A stretch of 23,029 nt of DNA from Rhizobacter sp. (GCA_014380155.1 JACMKJ010000367.1:1-23029); one strand, 5' to 3'. Positions 1 through 7,083 are shown, counted from the first letter of the stretch. A program made the numbers and translations. Notes: a model not told the origin generated them from the letters alone.

Positions 1-2
1 GC

Positions 3-539
3 CAGGAAGCGCTCGGTGCCGCGCCGACTCTGCTGGCGCACTGCGTGGGCAGCACGCTGATCGCGCCGCTGCACCGGACCCGCATCGACGCCTACCGCGA
101 GCTCATGCGCGTCAACCTCGACAGCGCGGTGTTCATGCTGCAGGCCTGGATCGCGGCGCTGCAGGGTGCGCCCGGCGCCGCTGTTTTTGCGAGCTCGGTG
201 GTGGCGCGCATCGGTGTGGCGAACCACGAAGCCATTGCCGCGGCCAAGGGCGGTGTCGAAGCCCTGGTGCGCGGCGCGGCGGCCACCTATGCGGCGCAGG
301 GCCTGCGCATCAATGCCGTGGCCCCGGGCATGACCGAGACGCCGATGACAGCCGGCATGTTGAAGCTGGCCGCCATGCGCGAGGGCGCTGCCCGTCAGTA
401 CCCGCTGGGCGGCGTGCAAACGGCCGACCAGGTGGCCGACGTGATGGCCTGGTTGCTCGGCGACGGCGCGGCGCGCATCACGGGGCAGGTGATCGCGGTG
501 GACGGCGGCTTCACGACCGTTCGCCCGCTCGTGAAATAG
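3..539 (+). CDS. SDR family oxidoreductase, 3' part (start outside window)
   Basis: Partial gene: the frame is open from base 3, so the N-terminus with the nucleotide-binding glycine motif lies upstream. About 178 residues are visible. Short-chain dehydrogenases/reductases are cytosolic NAD(P)(H)-dependent enzymes. The fold is supported by a VNLDSA helix, the strand-plus-serine segment VFASSVVARIG, the RINAVAPGMTETPM motif and the C-terminal ITGQVIAVDGGF. Two hallmarks are unusual. The NAG motif reads HCVGS, and the YxxxK catalytic motif reads IAAAK within NHEAIAAAKGG, so Ile sits at the Tyr position while Lys and the Ser 13 residues before it are kept. From memory, NHEAIAAAK-type sequences form a recognisable SDR subgroup, so this is probably a lineage feature, not decay. 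Substrate unknown. The stop lies 5 bases before the next start, suggesting cotranscription. Confidence 0.88.
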   Translation, partial: QEALGAAPTLLAHCVGSTLIAPLHRTRIDAYRELMRVNLDSAVFMLQAWIAALQGAPGAAVFASSVVARIGVANHEAIAAAKGGVEALVRGAAATYAAQGLRINAVAPGMTETPMTAGMLKLAAMREGAARQYPLGGVQTADQVADVMAWLLGDGAARITGQVIAVDGGFTTVRPLVK

Positions 540-544
540 CGTCA

Positions 545-1012
545 GTGGCGCAGATGACGATGACTGGCAATGCAGGCCCCTCTCCCTGGGCCCGGCGGCT
601 GGCCTTAGGCGGGCTGATTCCATTCGTTGGCTTGGCGGCGGCACTGTGGGTGGTGCCGGCGGAAATGCCGCTGGCCAGGCAGGCCCTGCCGGCTGCACTG
701 CTGGGCTATGGCGCGACCATCTCCAGCTTTCTGGGGGCCATCCATTGGGGTTTGGTGATGCGTGATGGGCCCGCCCAGCCCGTGTCTTCGCTGCTGTGGG
801 GCGTGGTGCCGAGCTTGTTGGCCTGGGTGGCGCTGCTGTTAGGCCAGGCACCGGGGCTGTTGCTGGTGGCGGCCGTGTTGTGGGCTTGTTTCGTGGTCGA
901 TCGGGTGCTGTATCCGCGCTACCAGCTGGACGCCTGGCTGCCCATGCGGTGGCGGTTGTCTGTGCTGGCCAGTCTCAGCTGCGTGGCCGGCGCAGCGGCG
1001 CTGCTGCGCTAG
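545..1012 (+). CDS. DUF3429 family integral membrane protein
   Basis: A 155-residue protein with about five hydrophobic helices (roughly residues 18-37, 48-68, 80-98, 103-118 and 136-153), so an inner-membrane protein. The motif YGATISSFLGAIHWG around residues 55-69 is the signature I recognise for DUF3429, a family without an established function. Length fits the family. The start is taken as GTG at 545, five bases after the SDR stop; ATG at 554 or 560 is also possible and none has a clear Shine-Dalgarno. It is probably translated from the same transcript as the SDR gene. Its TAG stop overlaps the stop of the convergent response-regulator gene. Confidence 0.85.
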   Translation: MAQMTMTGNAGPSPWARRLALGGLIPFVGLAAALWVVPAEMPLARQALPAALLGYGATISSFLGAIHWGLVMRDGPAQPVSSLLWGVVPSLLAWVALLLGQAPGLLLVAAVLWACFVVDRVLYPRYQLDAWLPMRWRLSVLASLSCVAGAAALLR

Positions 1013-1596
1013 CGCAGCGATGGTTGCCACCCACCGCTGATGTGGGCGGTTCCGCGCGCGGTCGAAGGCGCGCGGTAGGTGGGGCACCACCGGACGAGAC
1101 ATGCCTCCAGCTCATGAGCTCCGCAGGGCTTGGCCAGGCTGCCATTCAGGCCATGCGCTGCCAGTGTGTCTGCAGCCACTGCGGTGCTGGAGTACGCGAG
1201 GACAGGGACTGGCGGGCGCGAACCTTGGGCCTCGAAGCGCCGGATCGCCGAGGTGGCGCGCAGACCGTCGAGGATCGGCATTTGCAGGTCCATCAGGATC
1301 AGGTCGAAGTGCAGTTCACAAGCCAACGCCACCGCTTCGCCGCCATCGGCTGCGAGCAGCGGCACGATGCCCCGCGACTCCATCAGCGCCGAGATGACCA
1401 TCAGGTTCACCAGGTCGTCATCGACCACCAGCACACGCGCCGAGCCGTAGAAATCCGCATGGGGCCTGGCGGGTTCGGTCGGAAGCCCTTCGTTCGCTTG
1501 CCCGAACTCGCCTGACCCACCCTGCAACCACGACCTGAGGGTGCCTAACAAGCCGCGCGGGGCATGGAGTCGTCCTGGGGCTGGCGTAGCGCTCAT
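1009..1596 (-). CDS. Single-domain response regulator (REC)
   Basis: A 195-residue two-component receiver protein. The receiver domain spans about residues 54-162: acidic pocket VVDDD (Asp59-61), phospho-acceptor Asp103 in LILMDLQMP, Ser136 at the Thr/Ser switch position (VLAYSS) and Lys156 in SLAKP. No DNA-binding or enzymatic output domain is visible. The first 50 residues are Gly/Pro/Arg-rich and look disordered, and the last 30 are also unassigned. The ATG at 1596 is chosen over a longer frame opening at 1674 because GGAGG lies 7 bases upstream on the minus strand. The gene is divergent from the histidine kinase at 1811, a probable partner. The output may be protein-protein contact or phosphotransfer; this is inference. 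Confidence 0.9.
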   Translation of the reverse strand: MSATPAPGRLHAPRGLLGTLRSWLQGGSGEFGQANEGLPTEPARPHADFYGSARVLVVDDDLVNLMVISALMESRGIVPLLAADGGEAVALACELHFDLILMDLQMPILDGLRATSAIRRFEAQGSRPPVPVLAYSSTAVAADTLAAHGLNGSLAKPCGAHELEACLVRWCPTYRAPSTARGTAHISGGWQPSLR

Positions 1597-1646
1597 GAAG
1601 GAACCTCCGCGGCGAGAGCCGATCACCGAGAGTGGCATCGCCCGCA

Positions 1647-1719
1647 AAGCTTGTCTGTTCGGTACCGCACGCAAGCTTGGCGCATGGTCAAGGGCGTCAG
1701 TCTGTGTGGCAGCGCACAG
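1647..1719. promoter_or_regulatory. Divergent control region between response regulator and kinase: repeats
   Basis: The 214-base gap between the divergent genes must hold both promoters. Two near-identical direct repeats, CGCAAAGCTTG and CGCAAGCTTGG, have their AAGCTT cores at 1647-1652 and 1673-1678, 26 bases apart. An imperfect inverted repeat CTGTGTG/CGCACAG lies at 1702-1719. I could not assign convincing -35/-10 hexamers. A regulator site is possible but unproven. Confidence 0.25.
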
Positions 1720-1810
1720 TCAGTGCAGGTCTCGGCTCCGATGATCGCAAGGCGGATGCTGCTCACACAGAGCGAGCGCCCCCAGCGCCCCCCTTTTGCA
1801 GGAACCGTCC

Positions 1811-2947
1811 ATGAAATTCAGCGCCTTCATCAAGGACAACCTGGACGAGATCGTCGCGGACTGGGAAGCCTTCGCCCGGAAGTTGCCGGCGGGCCAGACG
1901 ATGACGGACCTCGCGCTGCGCGACCACAGCCGGGAGATCCTGCTGGCCATCGTCGCCGACCTCGAGCTTCGACACTCCGACGAGGAGCGCGCCGAGCAGG
2001 CGAAAGACATCGTTCCCACCGAAGCATCCACCACCAGCGCGGCGGCAGAGCACGGTGCGCTGCGGCAGCTGGCCGGTTTTGACCTGGTGCAACTGTTTGC
2101 CGAGTTTCGTGCCTTGCGGGCCAGCGTCATGGCGTTCTGGCACCGCTCTGAAGGGGCCGAGGCGGGGCCCTCGGCGATCGAAGAGATCATGCGATTCAAC
2201 GAAGGCATGGACAAGGCACTGGCCCACTCGGTGCATCGTTACTCCAGTGAAGTCGGCGCCTCGCGCGACATGTTTCTCGCTGTGCTCGGCCATGATCTGC
2301 GCAGCCCGCTGATGGGCATCGGCATGTCTGCGGCGCTGCTCGCCAAGCCCGGCCTGTCGGATGCAACCCGGCAACAGGCGGCTGCGCGCATCAAGCGCGC
2401 CTCGCTGGACATGACCCGCCTGATCACCGACCTGCTGGAGTACACGCGCACGCGCCTGGGCGCCGGCATTCCGGTCGAGCTGGCAGCCTGCGATCTGGGC
2501 CCGGTGTGCGAGGCCTCGCTCGAGGACATTCGCGCTGGCAACCCCACGCAGGAGTTCGTGCAGCGCTTTGCCGGCGACCTGAGTCTGCGGGCCGACGCGG
2601 CGCGCATGCAGCAGGCGCTTTCAAACCTGCTGAGCAATGCGGTCCAGCATGGCAACCGGCGTTCACCGGTTTCGCTCACAGCCGACGGTGACGCCGATGC
2701 CGTCGTTCTGAAGGTCTGCAATTCGGGCGATCCGATTCCGCCGGACGCCTTGCATGTGATTTTCGAGCCCCTGGTTCAGGCGCCGAACGCCAGCTCACAA
2801 GCGCAGGAACGCTCCAAGACGAGCCTGGGACTGGGCCTGTTCATCGTGCGCGAGATCGTGCTCGCTCACCGCGGCACGATCACGGTGGAGTCTTCGCTCG
2901 AAGCGGGCACGGTGTTCATGATCCGTTTGCCGCGCGTCCCGGGTTGA
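1811..2947 (+). CDS. Soluble sensor histidine kinase with RsbRD_N-like sensor region
   Basis: A 378-residue kinase. No membrane segment is present, so it is cytosolic. Residues 1-140 are helical and resemble RsbRD_N-type stress-sensor regions (FIKDNLDEIVADWEAFA at 5-21); this assignment is tentative. The dimerisation/phosphoacceptor domain carries GHDLRSPL with His161. The ATPase domain has an N-box (ALSNLLSNAVQHGN, Asn272 and Asn276), a degenerate G1 box (CNSGDPIP, about 303-310) and a G2 box (SLGLGLFIV, 338-346). ATG at 1811 is preferred over an upstream TTG at 1796 because AGGAAC lies 5 bases upstream. The divergent response regulator is the likely phosphotransfer partner. The signal sensed cannot be read from sequence. 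Confidence 0.88.
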   Translation: MKFSAFIKDNLDEIVADWEAFARKLPAGQTMTDLALRDHSREILLAIVADLELRHSDEERAEQAKDIVPTEASTTSAAAEHGALRQLAGFDLVQLFAEFRALRASVMAFWHRSEGAEAGPSAIEEIMRFNEGMDKALAHSVHRYSSEVGASRDMFLAVLGHDLRSPLMGIGMSAALLAKPGLSDATRQQAAARIKRASLDMTRLITDLLEYTRTRLGAGIPVELAACDLGPVCEASLEDIRAGNPTQEFVQRFAGDLSLRADAARMQQALSNLLSNAVQHGNRRSPVSLTADGDADAVVLKVCNSGDPIPPDALHVIFEPLVQAPNASSQAQERSKTSLGLGLFIVREIVLAHRGTITVESSLEAGTVFMIRLPRVPG

Positions 2948-3019
2948 ACGCCATTTCGGGCCTGTCTGTCGGACGCGGCTGATGCCTGCGCAGGCGCAGA
3001 TCCCACTGCTGGTTTGCGG

Positions 3020-3045
3020 GCTTTCGGGTCGAAATCTCCGAAAGC
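3020..3045. repeat. Perfect inverted repeat (hairpin 1) downstream of kinase
   Basis: GCTTTCGG at 3020-3027 and CCGAAAGC at 3038-3045 form a perfect 8-bp stem with a 10-base loop. It is the first of three hairpins between the kinase stop and katE. It could end the kinase transcript, though no T-run follows, or be a binding site. Confidence 0.55.
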
Positions 3046-3049
3046 GAAT

Positions 3050-3082
3050 CGCGTTGACAGCATCAACGCGGACGGCGCATTG
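3050..3082 (+). promoter_or_regulatory. Candidate katE promoter overlapped by an inverted repeat (hairpin 2)
   Basis: CGCGTTGA (3050-3057) and TCAACGCG (3063-3070) form a perfect 8-bp stem with the 5-base loop CAGCA. The left arm and loop contain an exact TTGACA (3054-3059), a consensus -35 hexamer. Seventeen bases later is GCATTG (3077-3082), a poor -10. If this is the catalase promoter, the inverted repeat is placed where a repressor or activator would act. Promoter assignment is inference. Confidence 0.35.
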
Positions 3083-3101
3083 GCCTACGCAAAAACCTCA
3101 T

Positions 3102-3128
3102 CACCGACGACTGAAGACCTCGTCGGTG
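3102..3128 (+). promoter_or_regulatory. Strong hairpin in the catalase leader (hairpin 3)
   Basis: CACCGACGA (3102-3110) and TCGTCGGTG (3120-3128) pair perfectly over 9 bp with a 9-base loop. It lies 67 bases before the katE start and downstream of the candidate promoter, so it would be part of the mRNA leader. No T-run follows, which argues against a simple intrinsic terminator. Confidence 0.5.
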
Positions 3129-3195
3129 CAATTCAACATGCCTCTCACTGTCGCCGCAACGTGCCTCATCCAACCTCTCACCCAGGATCGCTCCC

Positions 3196-5598
3196 ATGAA
3201 GAAAACCCCAACCACGCCTCCCGCCAAGGTCGCTGCCAAGGCGGCCGCACGCAAGACCAGCGGGCGCCCCGCCAACCCCGGCTCTCGCACCGCTGATGAC
3301 CCGCTCGCCCGACAGGCTGCGGACGTGCAAGCGTTGGTCGCTTCGTTGCCCTACAACGCCAACAAGGCGTTGGAGTACGGCCGCCTCAACGCAACGACGC
3401 CGCCCGTGGGCCTCACGACCAAGCCGCCGTCGCAGGCGGCAACGGCCAGCACCTTGAGCGAAGCCAACCCGTCGAACAAGACCGGGAACGCTGGCCCTCC
3501 CGGTGTGTGCCCGGCGGGCCATCTCGAGCGCGTGCGCGCCGATGGCTCTGCTCAGGTGCTCACCACCAACCAGGGCGTGGCCATTGCCGACAACCAGCAC
3601 TCACTGAAGGCGGGGCTGCGCGGCCCGGCCTTGCTGGAAGATTTCATCTTGCGCGAGAAGATCACCCACTTCGACCACGAGCGCATCCCTGAACGCATCG
3701 TCCACGCGCGTGGCTCGGCGGCTCACGGTTATTTCGAAGCCTATGAGTCGCTGGCTCCGATCACCCGGGCCGCTCCGTTCGCCGCCGCCGGTAAACAGAC
3801 GCCGGTCTTCGTGAGGTTCTCGACCGTGGCCGGAGAGCGTGGTTCGGTCGACACCGCACGCGACGTGCGCGGCTTCGCGGTGAAGTTCTACACCGACGAA
3901 GGCAACTGGGATCTGGTGGGCAACAACATGCCGGTGTTCTTCATCCAGGACGCGATGAAGTTCCCTGACCTCGTACACGCCGTCAAACCCGAGCCGCACA
4001 ACGCGATTCCCCAGGCGGCCTCGGCGCACGACACGTTCTGGGACTTCGTTTCGCTGATGCCTGAATCCACCCACATGCTGATGTGGGTGATGTCGGATCG
4101 CGGCATCCCGCGCAGCTACCGGATGATGCAGGGCTTTGGTGTGCACACCTTCCGCCTGGTCAACGCCGACGGCGAGTCGCGCTTCGTCAAGTTCCACTGG
4201 AAGCCCTTGCTCGGAACCCATTCGCTGGTGTGGGACGAGGCCGTGAAGATCTCAGGCGCCGACCCCGACTTCCATCGGCGTGACCTGTGGGAGGCCATCG
4301 AATCGGGCGAGTACCCCGAATGGGAATTGGGCCTGCAGGTCTTCACCGAAGAGCAGGCCGATGCGTTCAGCTTCGACGTGCTCGACGCGACCAAGCTGAT
4401 CCCCGAAGAGCTGGTGCCCGTGATGCCGGTGGGGCGCATGGTGCTGAACCGAAACCCTGACAACTTCTTTGCCGAAACAGAGCAGGTGGCGTTTTGCACC
4501 GCGCACGTGGTGCCCGGTATTGACTTCAGCAACGACCCGCTGTTGGCGGGGCGCATCCACTCGTATGTGGACACGCAGCTGACCCGGCTCGGTGGGCCCA
4601 ACTTCCACGAGATTCCGATCAATGCGCCGCTCGCCCCGGTGCACAACAACCAGCGTGATGGCCTGCACCGGCAAGCCGTTCACCGCGGCCGTGTGGCCTA
4701 CGAGCCCAACTCACTTGGCGGCGGCTGCCCCTTCCAGGCCGGCTCCGCCACGGGCTTCGTCTCGTTTCCGCAGCCGATGCAAGAAGACAAGGTGCGAGGC
4801 AAGCCCGAAAAGTTTGCCGACCACTACACCCAGGCCCGGCTGTTCTTCGACAGCCAGACACCGGTGGAGAAGGATCACATCATTGGTGCCTTCCGCTTCG
4901 AGCTGAGCAAGCTGACCGTGCCCGCCATCCGCGAGCGCATGCTGGCCTCGCTGGCCAATGTCTCCGACGAACTGGTCGCCGGCGTGGCGGGCGGGCTCGG
5001 CATGAAGGTGCCACCGGCCATGCCACGCGCGTTGGAGAAGCCGACCAAGCCGGAGGTGACCGCGTCGCCGGCCTTGTCTTTGATGGCGCTGCCGGGTGAT
5101 GGTGGGGTGCGCACGCGCAAGGTCGCGATCCTGCTCGCCAATGGCGTGATCGGGGAGCCACTCGTGGCGATGCAGGAGGCGCTGATGAACGCAGGCGCCG
5201 TGCCGGTGCTCATCGCCCCCAGGCTGGGGGCGGTGACCGCCGAAGACGGCACCCGTTTCGACCCGGCAGGCTCGTTGGAGAACTCACCCTCGGTGCTGTT
5301 CGATGCCGTGGTGCTGCCCGATGGCGAGGCCTGCGTGACCACCCTCGCGCGCCTGGGCCAGGCCCGAGAGTTCGTCATCAACCAGTACCGCCACTGCAAG
5401 CCCATGCTGGTGCTGGGCGCGTCGAAGTCGATGCTCGACCTCTGTGCCATCTCCACCCAGCTTCCCAGCGGCGAACAGGACCCCGGGATCGTGGTGGGGG
5501 CGCCCGGTGCCGACATCAACGACACGCTCTCTAGCTTCATCGAAGCGGTGGCTTTGCATCGCCACCCGTGGCGTGAGCTCGACCCGCCGCCGGTCTGA
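3196..5598 (+). CDS. katE: Large-subunit monofunctional catalase, HPII type
   Basis: An 800-residue haem catalase dismutating H2O2 to water and O2, presumably a cytosolic tetramer. The first 100 residues are a Lys/Ala/Pro-rich extension. The core follows: distal His170 (VHARG), distal Asn243 (GNNMPVFF), HAVKPEPHN (261-269) and the proximal haem ligand Tyr457 (HSYVDTQ) after NRNPDNFFAETEQ. A C-terminal DJ-1/PfpI-like domain spans about residues 640-790, as in E. coli KatE (about 750 residues). Oddity: the segment that reads FHPGH in E. coli HPII is FCTAH here, so Cys434 replaces HPII His392, the residue crosslinked to the haem Tyr. A Cys at this place is crosslinked to Tyr in Neurospora CAT-1. 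The start has AGGA 8 bases upstream. Three perfect hairpins precede the gene. Confidence 0.97.
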   Translation: MKKTPTTPPAKVAAKAAARKTSGRPANPGSRTADDPLARQAADVQALVASLPYNANKALEYGRLNATTPPVGLTTKPPSQAATASTLSEANPSNKTGNAGPPGVCPAGHLERVRADGSAQVLTTNQGVAIADNQHSLKAGLRGPALLEDFILREKITHFDHERIPERIVHARGSAAHGYFEAYESLAPITRAAPFAAAGKQTPVFVRFSTVAGERGSVDTARDVRGFAVKFYTDEGNWDLVGNNMPVFFIQDAMKFPDLVHAVKPEPHNAIPQAASAHDTFWDFVSLMPESTHMLMWVMSDRGIPRSYRMMQGFGVHTFRLVNADGESRFVKFHWKPLLGTHSLVWDEAVKISGADPDFHRRDLWEAIESGEYPEWELGLQVFTEEQADAFSFDVLDATKLIPEELVPVMPVGRMVLNRNPDNFFAETEQVAFCTAHVVPGIDFSNDPLLAGRIHSYVDTQLTRLGGPNFHEIPINAPLAPVHNNQRDGLHRQAVHRGRVAYEPNSLGGGCPFQAGSATGFVSFPQPMQEDKVRGKPEKFADHYTQARLFFDSQTPVEKDHIIGAFRFELSKLTVPAIRERMLASLANVSDELVAGVAGGLGMKVPPAMPRALEKPTKPEVTASPALSLMALPGDGGVRTRKVAILLANGVIGEPLVAMQEALMNAGAVPVLIAPRLGAVTAEDGTRFDPAGSLENSPSVLFDAVVLPDGEACVTTLARLGQAREFVINQYRHCKPMLVLGASKSMLDLCAISTQLPSGEQDPGIVVGAPGADINDTLSSFIEAVALHRHPWRELDPPPV

Positions 5599-5622
5599 GG
5601 TTTTGCGCCTGTCCCCACATGA

Positions 5623-5644
5623 GGGCCCGCGACATCCGGGGCCC
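5623..5644. repeat. GC-rich inverted repeat after katE, possible terminator
   Basis: GGGCCC at 5623-5628 and again at 5639-5644 can form a 6-bp stem with a 10-base loop, followed by GAGTTCTTCTTTC. It may weaken or end katE transcription before the next gene, 18 bases further. Because each arm is itself palindromic, the evidence is modest. Confidence 0.3.
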
Positions 5645-5662
5645 GAGTTCTTCTTTCATCCC

Positions 5663-6355
5663 ATGCTGACCACTTCCGACTTCACCGTTCGCACAACGTC
5701 TTTCTTGCAGCAGCGCTTGACCGAATTCATCACCGCTCGATCGTTTCCGTGCGTAGGCGCGAAATCGGCACTGCACCGCGATCGCATGCGGTTTGTTGAA
5801 CATCAGGCGCTCGGCGATCACCGAAACGCGGAGCAGCTGTGCGATCAATTGGTCGCGTTCTCTGCAGAGTTTCCCGCGCCGGGCGACACACCGGTGAGCC
5901 TGGTGGCCATGTTTCGCCGACAGGTGCCGGATGAAGTGGCATTCGAGGCAGCCATGTGGGGCCATCTTCAGGCGATGCACGAATACGATCGAACCCAATT
6001 TGATTGGGACGAATCCGTGGGAAGCGATCCATCGTTGAGCGACTTTTCCATGAGCATCGGTGGCAGAGCCTTCTTCGTGGTGGGGCTTCACCCGACGGCG
6101 TCGAGGCTGTCTCGGCAGGCTCCGTTTCCATGCCTGGTTTTCAACTTCCACGATCAGTTCGAGAGCCTCAAGGCTTCTGGCAAGTACCAGACGATGCAGG
6201 CCGCAATTCGAACCCGCGACCTGGCCCTGCAAGGAAGCATCAACCCCGTGCTGTCGCGGTTCGGCGAGGCCTCTGAAGCCCGCCAGTACGCCGGGCGTGC
6301 AGTGGGCAAGGAGTGGCAATGCCCCTTCCACGCCGGAAAGGCCGATCGTGCATAG
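5663..6355 (+). CDS. YqcI/YcgG family protein, GntA/DcsA-like haem-dependent guanidino N-hydroxylase homologue
   Basis: A 230-residue soluble protein without signal peptide or membrane helix. Recognisable family blocks are FPCVGAKSA (28-36), GGRAFFVVGLHPTASR (133-148), PFPCLVFNFHDQFE (154-167), a RDLALQGSINPVLSRFGEASEARQY region (185-209, where I see the usual family pattern) and the C-terminal QCPFH (219-223). The YqcI/YcgG family includes GntA (guanitoxin pathway) and DcsA (D-cycloserine pathway, L-arginine N-hydroxylation), both haem-dependent enzymes acting on guanidino nitrogen. N-hydroxylation here is inferred from homology; substrate unknown. ATG at 5663 lies 64 bases after the katE stop and has no clear Shine-Dalgarno, but the start must precede FPCVGAKSA. 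The downstream gene overlaps by 8 bases, so the two are probably coupled. Confidence 0.85.
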   Translation: MLTTSDFTVRTTSFLQQRLTEFITARSFPCVGAKSALHRDRMRFVEHQALGDHRNAEQLCDQLVAFSAEFPAPGDTPVSLVAMFRRQVPDEVAFEAAMWGHLQAMHEYDRTQFDWDESVGSDPSLSDFSMSIGGRAFFVVGLHPTASRLSRQAPFPCLVFNFHDQFESLKASGKYQTMQAAIRTRDLALQGSINPVLSRFGEASEARQYAGRAVGKEWQCPFHAGKADRA

Positions 6356-6965
6356 AACGAACCAGGGCGCCATGCGAATTGCGCCGCAATCGGGCACAGC
6401 GTTCAAGCTTCGCCGCAGCGAAGTCTTGCGCATCACCGACCCCTTTGGCGAACAAGTGGCTGACTTGTTTGCGTTCAAGGACGGTGAGCCGGCGTGCAGC
6501 CTGTCGTCGGGCCGCAGCATCGATTACGCGTCGAAGATCTATCTGACAACCGGCGATGTTCTGTACTCGAACGACAGTCGACGCATGTTCACGATCGTCG
6601 ACGACACGGTGGGTCGTCATGACTTCTTGCTCACGCCCTGCAGCCAACGCATGTTCGAGATCTTGTACGGCCACCAGGGTCACCACCCGAGCTGTTTCGA
6701 GAATCTCTGCCTGTCCTTTGCGCAGTTCGGCATTCGGCCGGAGCAGATCAGCACCACGTTCAATGTTTTCATGAACGTCAAAGTGAGCGGGCAGGGCACC
6801 GTGGAGGTGGCCGTTCCGACGTCTCGGGCCGGTGATTACATCGAGCTTCGGGCAGACATGGACATGATGTGCGCTCTCACCTCTTGCTCTGCCGAACAAT
6901 CCAACAACGGCCGCTTCAAGCCGATTGATTACGAGATCCTCACGCGCTCTTGCGCGGAGCGATGA
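6348..6965 (+). CDS. DUF1989 / urea carboxylase-associated family protein
   Basis: A 205-residue cytosolic protein. The N-terminal IAPQSGTAFKLRRSEVLRI, DPFGEQVADLFAF (31-43), SNDSRRMFTIVDDTVGRHD (74-92), LLTPCS and FNVFMNV are typical of DUF1989. His91, Cys98 and Cys180 (ALTSCS) are candidate metal ligands by family analogy. UAAP1/UAAP2 of this family were shown to be the two subunits of carboxyguanidine deiminase (CgdAB). Here there is one gene and no urea carboxylase nearby, so a different guanidino substrate is likely. GTG at 6348 is preferred because GGAAAGG lies 6 bases upstream and it overlaps the preceding gene's end; ATG at 6372 is the alternative. Acting together with the upstream N-hydroxylase homologue is inference. 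Confidence 0.82.
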   Translation: MHRTNQGAMRIAPQSGTAFKLRRSEVLRITDPFGEQVADLFAFKDGEPACSLSSGRSIDYASKIYLTTGDVLYSNDSRRMFTIVDDTVGRHDFLLTPCSQRMFEILYGHQGHHPSCFENLCLSFAQFGIRPEQISTTFNVFMNVKVSGQGTVEVAVPTSRAGDYIELRADMDMMCALTSCSAEQSNNGRFKPIDYEILTRSCAER

Positions 6966-6979
6966 GCAGGGCCCTTCAC

Positions 6980-7002
6980 GGCCGCCAATTCTGGGTGCGG
7001 CC
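6980..7002. terminator. Possible terminator hairpin after DUF1989 gene
   Basis: GGCCGC (6980-6985) and GCGGCC (6997-7002) form a 6-bp GC stem with an 11-base loop, with TCTTTTC about ten bases further. It sits 14 bases after the stop, as a terminator would, but the T-run is weak and displaced. Confidence 0.35.
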
Positions 7003-7030
7003 ACGATGGTCTTTTCATCCAGGCCTCTTG

Positions 7031-7074
7031 AATTGGGTCAAATATGCTCCAATTGGAATCTAATTGGATTCCAA
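7031..7074. promoter_or_regulatory. Likely operator of the ribbon-helix-helix regulator
   Basis: This AT-rich island just before the regulator gene contains TTGGAATC (7053-7060) and GATTCCAA (7067-7074), a perfect 8-bp inverted repeat with a 6-base spacer. The core AATTGG recurs at 7031-7036, 7051-7056 and 7062-7067; the last two are 11 bases apart, one helical turn. RHH dimers bind short repeated sites with such spacing, so autoregulation is plausible. The site lies 9 bases before the start codon. Confidence 0.5.
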
Positions 7075-7083
7075 AAGGATGTT

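Noticed and set aside
796..1515. Plus-strand frame of 239 codons over the DUF3429 end and the response regulator
   Set aside because: It is out of frame with both recognised genes and reads as low-complexity Arg/Gly/Ala sequence.
1796..1810. Upstream TTG as start of the histidine kinase
   Set aside because: AGGAAC is placed for ATG 1811, and the extra five codons add nothing recognisable.
5599..5662. Possible guanidine (ykkC-type) riboswitch before the N-hydroxylase homologue
   Set aside because: The gap is only 64 bases and lacks the ACGR-loop hairpin pair or other guanidine riboswitch features that I can recognise.
5537..6520. Long open frame of 327 codons on the minus strand opposite the N-hydroxylase homologue and DUF1989 genes
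   Set aside because: It is antisense to two recognisable families, its translation is Arg/His-rich without domains, and high GC commonly opens such shadow frames.
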